Assembly (NCBI RefSeq): GCF_017094505.1
Contig: NZ_CP064787.1
Location: 1,240,001-1,304,000 of the forward strand
DNA: 64,000 nt
Direction of reading: 5' to 3'
From: Halapricum desulfuricans
Lineage (GTDB): Archaea > Halobacteriota > Halobacteria > Halobacteriales > Haloarculaceae
The translations under genes and the position numbers were made by a program. The first letter of the stretch is position 1. Each line of letters opens with the position of its first letter. The notes below the pieces were generated by a model. That model was not told where the DNA came from. It searched no databases and saw only the letters and a program-made list of their open reading frames with translations. Below are positions 45,830-53,649 of the stretch, in pieces.

Positions 45830-47923
45830 TCATAGCTCTTCGTGGTCGATCGTCGCGCGAATGTCGACGGCCTCGACGCCGTCGGGAGTTGCGACCAGCG
45901 GGTTGATGTCCAGCTCCAGTATCTGTGGGAAGTCTGTCACAAGCTGCGAGATTCGCTGAATCGTCTCGATGACACTGGCCTCGTCGACAGGGTCGCGGCC
46001 GCGGGCACCGCGGAGCAGCGGTGCGGAGTCGATCTCGTCGATCATCTCGCTGGCCTCGCCCTCGCTGACAGGTGCGACGCGGAAGGTCGCGTCCTCGAGC
46101 ACCTCGACGAAGATTCCACCGAGGCCGAACATCACGAGCGGCCCGAACTGCGGGTCGCGGTTCATGCCGACGATCGTCTCCGTGCCGGCGTCGAGATCGG
46201 CCATCTCCTGGACCTGCACGCCGAGGATGTTGGCGTCGGGCTGGTAGTTGCGCGCCCGGCTGATGATGTCGTCGTACGTGGAGGCGACCTCTTCGATCGG
46301 GACGTTGACCTCGACGCCGCCGATGTCGGACTTGTGGAGGATGTCCGGACTGACGATCTTCATCACGACGTTGCCCTCGATCTCCTCGGCTGCGTCGACG
46401 GCGGCCTGCTTGTCCGAGACGATCGCGCCGTCGGGCGTGGGAATCCCGTAGGCGTCCAGCAGGTCCATCGCCTCGATGCCGAGTTTGTTGGTCTCGCGCT
46501 CTTTGGTCCGTTCGAGGATCTCGCGGGCGCGCTCGCGGTCGACATCGAAGTCCGTCGCCACGTCGTAGTCGGTCGTCTTGATCTCGCTGTACTCCCGCAG
46601 TGCGTCGAGGCTCTTGACGCCGCGGGCGGGATCGAAGTACGTCGGGACGCCGACCTCGTCGATGATGTCCTTGGCGTTGCGCGCGGTCTCGCCGCCCATC
46701 AGGCTGGCGGCGATCGGCGTGCCGTACTCCTGCTGTTTCGTGGCGATGACCTCCGCGAGGTCGCGGAAGTCGATCGTCTGTGGCGAGGCGACGACGATCG
46801 CCGAGCCGACGTTTGGGTCCTCGAGCACGATATCAAGCGCCTGCTCGTATCGCTCGGCCGGCGCGTCACCGAGCACGTCGACCGGGTTGAAGATGTTGGC
46901 CTCCTCGGGCATCGACTCCTCGAGCGCCTCGAGCGTTTCGTCGGCGAACGACGCCATCTGCAGCCCCGAGTCGCCGACCGCGTCGGTCGACATCACGCCC
47001 GGGCCGCCGGCGTTGGTCACGATGGCGATCTCGTCGTTGTCTGGCAGGGGCTGGCCCTCCAGGATCGAGGCGTAGTCGAACAGTTCCTGGACGCTCTCGG
47101 CCCGGATCACGCCGGCTTGCTTGAGGCCCGCCTCGTAGGCGCGTTCGCTACCCGCGATTGCGCCAGTGTGTGAGGAGGCGGCCGACGCGCCGGCCTCGGT
47201 GCGGCCGGACTTGACGACGACGATCGGCGTGTCCTTGGTTACCTCGCGGGCGGAGTCGATGAACTCCCGACCGTTCTCGATGTCTTCCAGATAGCCGAGG
47301 ATCACGTCGGTGCTTGGGTCGTCGCCCCAGTGTTCGATGAAGTCGACCTCGTCGAGGACGGCCTTGTTACCCAGCGAAACGACGTCGTTGAACCCGATGT
47401 TGTGGTCGCTCGACCAGTCGAGAACGGCAGAGATAAACGCGCCCGACTGGCTCATGAAAGAGATCGAGCCCTCGAGCGCGGACTTGGTCGTGAACGTGGC
47501 GTTCATCCCGATCGACGTCGAGATGACACCGAGACAGTTCGGACCGACGAGATTGATCCCGTACTCCTCGGCGATTTCGCGCATCTCCTGTTCGCGGGCC
47601 GCACCTTCGCTCCCTGACTCGCCGAACCCGGCGGTGATCACGGCGACGTCTCTGACGCCGGCCTCGCCCGCCTCCTCAAGCACCGCGTTGACGATCTGTG
47701 GCGGGACGACGACCACGGCGAAATCGACGCCGTCGACGTCGGTGATACTCTCGTACGCTTCGAGCCCGAACACCTCGTCTGCGTTCGGGTTGATCGGTAC
47801 GACGTCTCCTTCGTACCCATCTAGCAAGTTCTCCATGACGGAGCGCCCGACGGCCCCTTCGGTCTCCGTCGCACCGATCACAGCCACACGTTCCGGTGAG
47901 AACAGCGTTTCTAGGTTGCCCAT
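45830..47923 (-). CDS. Acetate--CoA ligase (ADP-forming), fused alpha-beta
   Basis: A 697-residue archaeal ACD. The alpha part (residues 1 to about 450) has the CoA-binding Rossmann domain (RVAVIGATETEGAVGRSVMENLLDGYEGDVVPINPNADEVFGLEAYES) and a later GGETARNAKDIIDEVGVPTYFDPARGVKSLDALREY; the beta part (about 460-697) carries an ATP-grasp domain (DLLDAYGIPTPDGAIVSDKQAAVDAAEEIEGNVVMKIVSPDILHKSDIGGVEV). It converts acetyl-CoA, ADP and phosphate to acetate, CoA and ATP in the energy-conserving step of acetate formation. It has its own upstream region shared with dacZ. Confidence 0.95.
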   Translation of the reverse strand: MGNLETLFSPERVAVIGATETEGAVGRSVMENLLDGYEGDVVPINPNADEVFGLEAYESITDVDGVDFAVVVVPPQIVNAVLEEAGEAGVRDVAVITAGFGESGSEGAAREQEMREIAEEYGINLVGPNCLGVISTSIGMNATFTTKSALEGSISFMSQSGAFISAVLDWSSDHNIGFNDVVSLGNKAVLDEVDFIEHWGDDPSTDVILGYLEDIENGREFIDSAREVTKDTPIVVVKSGRTEAGASAASSHTGAIAGSERAYEAGLKQAGVIRAESVQELFDYASILEGQPLPDNDEIAIVTNAGGPGVMSTDAVGDSGLQMASFADETLEALEESMPEEANIFNPVDVLGDAPAERYEQALDIVLEDPNVGSAIVVASPQTIDFRDLAEVIATKQQEYGTPIAASLMGGETARNAKDIIDEVGVPTYFDPARGVKSLDALREYSEIKTTDYDVATDFDVDRERAREILERTKERETNKLGIEAMDLLDAYGIPTPDGAIVSDKQAAVDAAEEIEGNVVMKIVSPDILHKSDIGGVEVNVPIEEVASTYDDIISRARNYQPDANILGVQVQEMADLDAGTETIVGMNRDPQFGPLVMFGLGGIFVEVLEDATFRVAPVSEGEASEMIDEIDSAPLLRGARGRDPVDEASVIETIQRISQLVTDFPQILELDINPLVATPDGVEAVDIRATIDHEEL

Positions 47924-48229
47924 CGTATCATCGAAAGTTGGAGGGGCCCCCGGAAATACTTACCTCATTGGCGCTCCGAATGACAACCAACCGCAAACAC
48001 GTGTCAACGATACAATCACGCCTCTATCCCCTGATTTGGGCGGTTTAATCGGAATATCTGGTAGTGTACCACACACTAACTTTTGCGATTCTGATATTTT
48101 ATCAGTACCATGTGACACCTATACAATCGGGGGTCCGTCACTGCCGGTCGACAGGTTTCCCCTCAGTACAGGGAACAAACGTCGGACGACGCCGCAATCC
48201 TTTTTTCCCTCGGCTGAGTTGGTACGATA
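47924..48229. other. Divergent promoter region of acd and dacZ
   Basis: About 300 bases between the leftward ligase gene and the rightward dacZ gene. It is more A/T rich than the surrounding genes and contains two perfect inverted repeats (48062-48078 and 48091-48105). No coding potential was seen. A DNA-binding regulator may act here. Confidence 0.5.
48062..48105. promoter_or_regulatory. Two inverted repeats upstream of dacZ
   Basis: TAGTGT-ACCAC-ACACTA (48062-48078) and CTGATA-TTT-TATCAG (48091-48105) are both perfect. They lie 125-168 bases before the dacZ ATG and 139-182 bases before the acd start. Either could be a binding site for a dimeric regulator; no haloarchaeal consensus I know matches them exactly. 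Confidence 0.35.
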
Positions 48230-49039
48230 ATGACTGCTGTCGGAAACTTCCTCAAGGAGTTTACGGACGATGTCGAGGGAGTCTGTCTGTTCTCGCCGAG
48301 TTCGTCGGTGTACGGTGCCTTCGCCGAGGCTGACCTGCCGGTCGTGGTAATTGGGACCGAGAACGCGGTCGACGCCGAGGCGTTCGTCGAGTTGCCACTG
48401 CAGTTCCGTGACCCGACAGAACGGATCCGGTTCGGGGTCGAGGGGGCGCTCGGACAGGACGCCATCGAGGAAGACATGACGCTTTTGTGCATCCTCGGAA
48501 GCTTCGGCGACGACGCGGACACCGTGATGCGCGTCCGCGCAGGCGCGTTCGCCGACTCGGGCGTCTACGACCTGTTCGTGAATTCACGGGCCGACCCCTC
48601 AGTCGTGCGCGACGTGCTCGAAGTCGCGGTCGAGCTCGGCAAGAAAGGCCAAAAGGGCAAGCCCGTCGGCGCGCTGTTCGTGGTCGGCGACGCCGGGAAG
48701 GTAATGAACAAGTCCCGCCCGCTCAGTTACAACCCCTTCGAGAAGTCCCACGTCCACGTCGGCGACCCGATCGTCAACGTCATGCTCAAGGAGTTCTCCC
48801 GGCTTGACGGCGCTTTTGTCATCTCCGATTCGGGCAAGATCGTCTCGGCGTACCGCTATCTCGAACCGTCGGCCGAGGGGGTCGACATCCCGAAGGGGCT
48901 TGGCGCGAGACACATGGCTGCCGGTGCGGTTACCCGTGACACGAACGCCATTGCGATCGTCCTCAGCGAGAGCGACGGACTCGTCCGGGCGTTCAAGGGC
49001 GGTGAGCTGATCCTGGAGCTCGATCCGGAGGACTACTGA
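48230..49039 (+). CDS. dacZ: Diadenylate cyclase (DacZ)
   Basis: A 269-residue archaeal diadenylate cyclase that makes cyclic di-AMP from two ATP. The catalytic motifs are DGAFVISDSG (about residues 193-202) and GARHMAAGA (Arg227-His228), equivalent to the DGA and RHR motifs of the DAC domain; a Met follows His in the place of Arg. The N-terminal half (VGNFLKEFTDDVEGVCLFSPSS) is the archaeal-specific domain. The stop overlaps the next gene start (TGATG), so DacZ and the MscS-type channel are coupled. Inference: c-di-AMP may control osmotic responses, as described for other DacZ systems. Confidence 0.93.
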   Translation: MTAVGNFLKEFTDDVEGVCLFSPSSSVYGAFAEADLPVVVIGTENAVDAEAFVELPLQFRDPTERIRFGVEGALGQDAIEEDMTLLCILGSFGDDADTVMRVRAGAFADSGVYDLFVNSRADPSVVRDVLEVAVELGKKGQKGKPVGALFVVGDAGKVMNKSRPLSYNPFEKSHVHVGDPIVNVMLKEFSRLDGAFVISDSGKIVSAYRYLEPSAEGVDIPKGLGARHMAAGAVTRDTNAIAIVLSESDGLVRAFKGGELILELDPEDY

Positions 49040-49836
49040 TGGTACTCGAGCAGCTCGATCTCCCGGCGCTGGTCAGAGCGCTGTTCTCCGAGCGTGGCGC
49101 GGTCGCGGCAGCCGTGCTAGTACTCATCATCGGCGCGATTGTCGGCTATCTCGTCTGGCGCGGGACGCGGAACTTCCTCTGTCGGCAGGGCGTCGACGAC
49201 GCCGTCGAGGGGACGCTGTTCGAGCGGACAGCGAACAACGTCGGCCTCTCGACAGTCGGGGTCCTCTCGCTTCTGGCGGCAATCGCCGTCTATCTCCTGA
49301 GCGTACTCCTCGCCTTGCACGTGGCGCGGCTAATCGATACCGAGTTCTTCTGGATCAGGTTCACGACGTTGCTCCCGCGGTTGTTCGTCGCCGCACTGGC
49401 GGTCATCCTCGGGCTCGTCGTCGGTGACAAGGCCAAACTCGTCGTCAGCGACCGGCTCAAGAGCGTCAAACTCCCGGAAGTTTCGATCATTCCCGAACTC
49501 GTCAAGTACAGCATCTTTTACATTGCTGCGCTCATCGCGCTCGGACAGCTGGGCGTGACGACGGCCGCGCTGCTCGTGTTGCTTGCAGTCTACGCGTTCG
49601 GTCTGGTCTTTCTCGGCGGACTGGCGTTCAAGGACCTGCTCGCGGCCGGTGCCGCCGGTGTCTACCTGTTGCTCTCCCAGCCGTACGGGATCGGCGACGA
49701 GGTCGAGATTGACGGGACGCGCGGCATCGTTCAGGAAATCAACGTCTTCGTCACGCACATCGAAAGCGACGAAGTCGAGTACATCATCCCGAACCAGCGA
49801 GTGTTCAAACGCGGCATCGTCCGTATCCGCCAGTGA
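49039..49836 (+). CDS. MscS family mechanosensitive channel-like protein
   Basis: A 265-residue membrane protein with four or five N-terminal helices and a C-terminal MscS core: VVSDRLKSVKLPEVSIIPELVKYSIFYIAALIALGQLGVTTAALLVLLAVYAFGLVFLGGLAFKDLLAAGAAGVYLLLSQPYGIGDEVEIDGTRGIVQEINVFVTHIESDEVEYIIPNQRVFKRGIVRI. The PYGIGDEVEIDGTRGIVQEI pattern is the MscS beta domain. The ATG overlaps the dacZ stop. Inference: a pressure-release channel whose activity or expression is linked to c-di-AMP. Confidence 0.88.
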   Translation: MVLEQLDLPALVRALFSERGAVAAAVLVLIIGAIVGYLVWRGTRNFLCRQGVDDAVEGTLFERTANNVGLSTVGVLSLLAAIAVYLLSVLLALHVARLIDTEFFWIRFTTLLPRLFVAALAVILGLVVGDKAKLVVSDRLKSVKLPEVSIIPELVKYSIFYIAALIALGQLGVTTAALLVLLAVYAFGLVFLGGLAFKDLLAAGAAGVYLLLSQPYGIGDEVEIDGTRGIVQEINVFVTHIESDEVEYIIPNQRVFKRGIVRIRQ

Positions 49837-49875
49837 CCGCACGGAAAAAACGAGTCGTTTCCCCACCGACGTCGA

Positions 49876-50874
49876 TCAGCGCTTGAGCGCCGGCGTGTCG
49901 GCCTCGGCACCGAGCAGTTCCTTGAGTTCGTCGTCGACGGTCGCAACGGTGATCGAAGCGCCCATCATGTCCAGCGAGGTCATGTAGTCGCCGACCATCG
50001 CGTCCCAGACTTCCAGATCGTGGTCGTCCATCAGCTCCTGAACCTTGCGGTTGAGGACGAACAGTTCCATCAGCGGCGTCCCGCCCATGCCGTTGACGAT
50101 CGTGACCACTTCGTCGCCCGCGTCGGGGTCGAGGTCTTCAACCACCTCGCCGGTCAACTCCTCGGCAATCTCGTCGGCGGGCATGATATCGACCCGCTCG
50201 GTCCCGGGCTCGCCGTGGATGCCGATCCCGAGTTCGATCTCGTCCTCGCCGAGATCGAAAGTCGGCTCGCCCTTCTCCGGGGTGACACAGGAGGTCAGGG
50301 CCGTCCCCATCGTGCGGACGTTGTCGATCATCTTCTCGGCGAGTCGCGCTACCTCCTCGAGGTCGTCACCGCGATCGGCGGCCGCGCCTGCGACCTTGTG
50401 GACGAGGATCGTCCCGGCGACGCCCCGACGTCCGGAGGTGTACAGCGAGTCCTCGACGGCGACGTCGTCGTTGACGACGACCTGTTCGATCTGATCGACG
50501 CCTTCCATCTCGGCCATCTCGGCGGCCGTCTCGAAGTTCATCACGTCGCCCTCGTAGTTTTTCACCACACAGAGGACGCCTTCGCCCGAATCGGTCGCCT
50601 GGATCATCTCGCTCAACTCGTCGGCCGTCGGCGAGGTGAACACCTCGCCCGCGGCCGCGCCGTCGAGCATCCCGTCGCCGATGTAGCCCGCATGTGTCGG
50701 CTCGTGGCCCGATCCGCCGCCGCTGACGACCGCGACCTTCCCGTCTACCGGCGCATCCTCCCGTACCATCACGTTCGTTTCATCGAGCCGGCGCAGTCGG
50801 TCGGGATAGCCCGCCTCCATCCCGTCGAGCATCTCGTCTACCACGTCTTCCGGATCGTTGATCAGCTTCTTCAT
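49876..50874 (-). CDS. dhaK: Dihydroxyacetone kinase subunit DhaK
   Basis: A 332-residue DhaK. It shows the nucleotide/substrate-fold GGGSGHEPTHAGYIGDGMLDGAAAGEVFTSPT and the covalent-substrate His in ELGIGIHGEPGTERV. It binds dihydroxyacetone and passes phosphate from the DhaL-DhaM phosphorelay to it. In most haloarchaea dhaL and dhaM follow; here the next gene on this strand is absent, because the mscS gene converges only 40 bases away. So the partner genes must be elsewhere, or the system is incomplete. Confidence 0.9.
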   Translation of the reverse strand: MKKLINDPEDVVDEMLDGMEAGYPDRLRRLDETNVMVREDAPVDGKVAVVSGGGSGHEPTHAGYIGDGMLDGAAAGEVFTSPTADELSEMIQATDSGEGVLCVVKNYEGDVMNFETAAEMAEMEGVDQIEQVVVNDDVAVEDSLYTSGRRGVAGTILVHKVAGAAADRGDDLEEVARLAEKMIDNVRTMGTALTSCVTPEKGEPTFDLGEDEIELGIGIHGEPGTERVDIMPADEIAEELTGEVVEDLDPDAGDEVVTIVNGMGGTPLMELFVLNRKVQELMDDHDLEVWDAMVGDYMTSLDMMGASITVATVDDELKELLGAEADTPALKR

Positions 50875-50880
50875 GGTTCA

Positions 50881-50968
50881 TTGTGAATGTCAACGCGTAC
50901 CGTCAAATAGTTTTCTTTACTATCGGTGTCGATACCGCTCGTAAATTTCACCAGACGACTTCGGCGGT
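50881..50968. other. dhaK promoter region
   Basis: On the minus strand an A/T-rich stretch (AAACTATTTG near 50905-50915) precedes the dhaK ATG at 50874 by about 35 bases and could be its TATA element. The 60-base tandem array starts immediately beyond. Confidence 0.4.
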
Positions 50969-51306
50969 TCACATACGAATGCGCTCGCAGGCCGGCCGTC
51001 GTCAGCACATGACTCTCGGCTGGACTGTTCGCAGATGGAACTGCTCGCGAGTCGGCCGTCGTCAGCACATGACTCCTGGCTGGACAACTCGCGCATGAAC
51101 GCGCTCACGAGTCGGCCGTCGTCAGCACATGACTCCTGGCTGGACAACTCGCGCATGAACGCGCTCACGAGTCGGCCGTCGTCAGCACACGACTCTCGGC
51201 TGGACTGTTCGCACACGAGCGTGCTCACGAGTCGGCCGTCGTCAGCACACGACTCCCGGCTGGTACGACTCGCGCATGCACGCGCTCGCGGGCCGGCCGT
51301 CGTCAG
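50969..51306. repeat. 60-bp tandem repeat array between dhaK and hemL
   Basis: A half unit (50969-51000) is followed by five full units starting at 51001, 51061, 51121, 51181 and 51241 (the last is 61 bases). Each contains the core GTCGGCCGTCGTCAGCAC and GACTC/GAGTC inverted-repeat ends; the units at 51061 and 51121 are identical. The unit length of 60 keeps the frame open upstream of hemL, so a long false N-terminus can be read through it. No spacers occur, so this is not CRISPR. Confidence 0.92.
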
Positions 51307-51337
51307 CTTCTTTCCACTCTGGTTCGAAACCCACGCC

Positions 51338-52672
51338 ATGAACCACGACGAGTCCCGTGATCTGTACGACCGTGCGCTGTCGGTCATGCCCGGCGGGGTC
51401 AACTCCTCGGTCCGGGCGATCCGCCCGTATCCGTTCTTCGTCCGGAAGGGCGACGGCGGCCACGTGATCGACGCCGACGGCAACCGCTACATCGACTTCG
51501 TGATGGGCTACGGCCCCCTCCTGCTGGGCCACGACCTGCCCGACTCCGTCCGGGCCGCAGTCCAGCGACGCGCCAGCGAAGGACCGATGTACGGCGCGCC
51601 CACCGAAGTCGAGGTCGAACTCGCTGAGTTCGTCACCCGACACGTCCCCGGCGTCGAGATGGTCCGGTTCGTCAACAGCGGCACCGAAGCGACCGTCTCC
51701 GCCGTCCGTCTCGCCCGCGGCTACACCGGCCGTGACAAAATCGTCATCATGGAGGGGAGCTACCACGGCGCGCAGGAATCGACGCTGGTCGAGGGCGAAC
51801 GCGAGCACACCGCCCCCTCCAGCCCGGGTATCCCCGAGAGCTTCGCCGAACACACGCTCACTGTTCCGTTCAACGACGAAACCGCCGCCCGAGAGGTCTT
51901 CGAGGAACACGGCGACGACATCGCTGCGGTGCTCACCGAACCGGTCCTGGGCAATCACGGCATCGTCCATCCCGTCGAGGGGTACCACGAGACGCTCCGG
52001 GACCTGACCGACCAGCACGGCGCACTCCTGATCTTCGACGAAGTCATCACGGGCTTTCGCGTCGGCGGCCTGCAGTGCGCCCAGGGGAAGTTCGGGATCG
52101 ACCCCGATCTCACGACGTTCGGTAAGATCGTCGGCGGCGGCTTCCCGGTCGGCGCGATCGGCGGGAAAAGCGAAATCATCGAGCATTTCACGCCCGCCGG
52201 CGATGTCTTCCAGTCGGGCACTTTCTCCGGTCACCCCGTGACGATGGCCGCCGGTCTCGAGACGCTGCGGTATGCCGCCGAAAACGACGTCTACGACCAC
52301 GTCAACGCTCTGGGCGAGCGATTGCGCTCCGGGATCGCCGACATCCTCGAGGATCAAGCCCCCGCCTACACTGTCGTCGGGACCGACTCGATGTTCAAGG
52401 TGATCTTCACCCGCGACGGCGAGTTCGGCGAGGGTCACTGCGAGAGCGGGTGTACCCAGGACCCGACCTGCCCGCGCTACGAGTTCTGCCCGAAAAACGG
52501 CGCGGACGTCGACCGCGCCGAGACCGAACGCTGGGAGCGCCTCTTCTGGCCCGCGATGAAAGAGGAGGGGATCTTCCTCACCCCCAATCAGTTCGAATCG
52601 CAGTTCGTCTCTGCCGCCCACACCGACGAAGACGTCGAGCAGGCGCTCGAGGCCTACAAGCGCGTGCTGTGA
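51338..52672 (+). CDS. hemL: Glutamate-1-semialdehyde 2,1-aminomutase
   Basis: A 444-residue PLP enzyme that makes 5-aminolevulinate, the step after HemA. Features: [43 protein letters not shown] (N-terminal signature), [39 protein letters not shown], the PLP Lys in [18 protein letters not shown] and [17 protein letters not shown]. The ATG at 51338 is chosen by the family N-terminus ([15 protein letters not shown]); upstream in-frame codons come from the 60-base repeat. It carries an insert with five Cys ([22 protein letters not shown]) near residue 370. Confidence 0.94.
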   Translation: MNHDESRDLYDRALSVMPGGVNSSVRAIRPYPFFVRKGDGGHVIDADGNRYIDFVMGYGPLLLGHDLPDSVRAAVQRRASEGPMYGAPTEVEVELAEFVTRHVPGVEMVRFVNSGTEATVSAVRLARGYTGRDKIVIMEGSYHGAQESTLVEGEREHTAPSSPGIPESFAEHTLTVPFNDETAAREVFEEHGDDIAAVLTEPVLGNHGIVHPVEGYHETLRDLTDQHGALLIFDEVITGFRVGGLQCAQGKFGIDPDLTTFGKIVGGGFPVGAIGGKSEIIEHFTPAGDVFQSGTFSGHPVTMAAGLETLRYAAENDVYDHVNALGERLRSGIADILEDQAPAYTVVGTDSMFKVIFTRDGEFGEGHCESGCTQDPTCPRYEFCPKNGADVDRAETERWERLFWPAMKEEGIFLTPNQFESQFVSAAHTDEDVEQALEAYKRVL

Positions 52673-52909
52673 TCACTCGAAGAGATACGCGTCGAGTTCC
52701 CCGATCCCGACTCCCCCCGCGACGGCGAGCAGCACGACGCCGACCGCGAGCAGCCCGATCGCAACGGCCAGATTGGCTTCGGCCATGATCGTCGCGACGC
52801 CTGCGACGACGGACAGAAACGCCGTCGCAACGACGATCGCGAAAACGATCGATCGCTCGCGGCTGTACTCGTCGGACTCGAACAGTTGTGCGTCGCTGAA
52901 TTCCGCCAT
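52673..52909 (-). CDS. Small two-helix membrane protein
   Basis: A 78-residue protein with a hydrophilic N-terminus (MAEFSDAQLFESDEYSRERS) and two membrane helices (about residues 20-43 and 47-67). It converges tail to tail with hemL and lies upstream of the hydrogenase operon in map order but on the same strand as it. The protein is haloarchaeal in character; I do not know its family. Confidence 0.6.
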   Translation of the reverse strand: MAEFSDAQLFESDEYSRERSIVFAIVVATAFLSVVAGVATIMAEANLAVAIGLLAVGVVLLAVAGGVGIGELDAYLFE

Positions 52910-53005
52910 GTTCGTCGGTATACGATCACGTATAATAATACTGGGGGATCGTCACCGGACGGCAAGAAGAACGCAGACCGTCGCTCCTGTTCTCGCCCAC
53001 CTCGA

Positions 53006-53170
53006 TTACCGTTCGCCGCCGGCCTCATCTCCGAACGTCCAGGGGTCGTTCGAGAGCAGGCGTTCGGGTCTGAGCAATCCACGGACGTGATGGCCTTCCG
53101 ACTCGTGGGCTTCGATCTCCTCACGATCGATCTCGGTCTCGCAGTCAGTGCAGTACCAGCGGGTGTTCAC
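53006..53170 (-). CDS. Small CxxC protein in the hydrogenase operon
   Basis: A 54-residue ORF starting with GTG that overlaps the stop of the hydrogenase maturation protease gene (GTGA), so it is the fifth, translationally coupled gene of the operon. The N-terminus NTRWYCTDCETEIDREEIEA has one CxxC pair (Cys7, Cys10); a His-rich stretch (HESEGHHVRG, residues 22-30) could complete a metal site. The C-terminal part has LLRPERLLSNDPWTFGDEA. I do not recognise a family. Nickel or zinc handling during hydrogenase assembly is an inference from position and residues. Confidence 0.7.
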   Translation of the reverse strand: MNTRWYCTDCETEIDREEIEAHESEGHHVRGLLRPERLLSNDPWTFGDEAGGER

Positions 53171-53649
53171 CGTTCGACCTCCGTTCGGATACGCGCCGCG
53201 ATCGTTTCGCGGACGATCTCGATCACGTCGGGAACGCGCTCGGCCACGACGTCGCTCAACTCCGTTCCCGGCCCGGTGTCGGCCGGCTGGACGCCGATCA
53301 CGAGCAACTCCTCCGGCAGGTCGTATGGGTCCTCTCCCGCCTGTAACGCCTCCGAGAAGGAGAAGTCGTGCATCAGAACCTCGGGCGGTGAGCCGTCAAA
53401 CGACCCCTCGTTATACCGGTATCGGTGGATCGTTCCGGGCTCCGCGCCCTCGACCGCGACCGCGTCGACGATGACCGCGTAGTCGGCCCCGCTCATCGCC
53501 TCCAGCGCGAAAAACGCCGTCGTGCCGGCGTGAGTCGCCACGACGCCGTCCTCGTCACGAAACGCCTCGACGACGCGCTCGCCGACGCCGTCGTCCCCCA
53601 TGATCGGGTTTCCGACGCCGACGACGGCGACGTGTGACCTCTCACTCAT
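53167..53649 (-). CDS. hyaD: Hydrogenase maturation protease (HyaD/HycI-type)
   Basis: A 160-residue endopeptidase that trims the C-terminal tail of the large subunit after nickel insertion. VAVVGVGNPIMGDDGVGERVVEAF (the conserved GNPxMxDDGxG motif with the Ni-sensing Asp), VIVDAVAVEGAEPGTIHRY (second conserved Asp) and MHDFSFSEAL (His) are present. The start at 53649 (MSERSHVAVVGV) overlaps the cytochrome gene by 8 bases. It is coupled to the downstream CxxC gene. Confidence 0.92.
   Translation of the reverse strand: MSERSHVAVVGVGNPIMGDDGVGERVVEAFRDEDGVVATHAGTTAFFALEAMSGADYAVIVDAVAVEGAEPGTIHRYRYNEGSFDGSPPEVLMHDFSFSEALQAGEDPYDLPEELLVIGVQPADTGPGTELSDVVAERVPDVIEIVRETIAARIRTEVER

Noticed and set aside
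50969-51306. Possible CRISPR array or coding N-terminal extension of hemL
   Set aside because: No spacers occur between the 60-base units, and the hemL family start matches ATG 51338. The open frame through the repeats is explained by the 60-base length.
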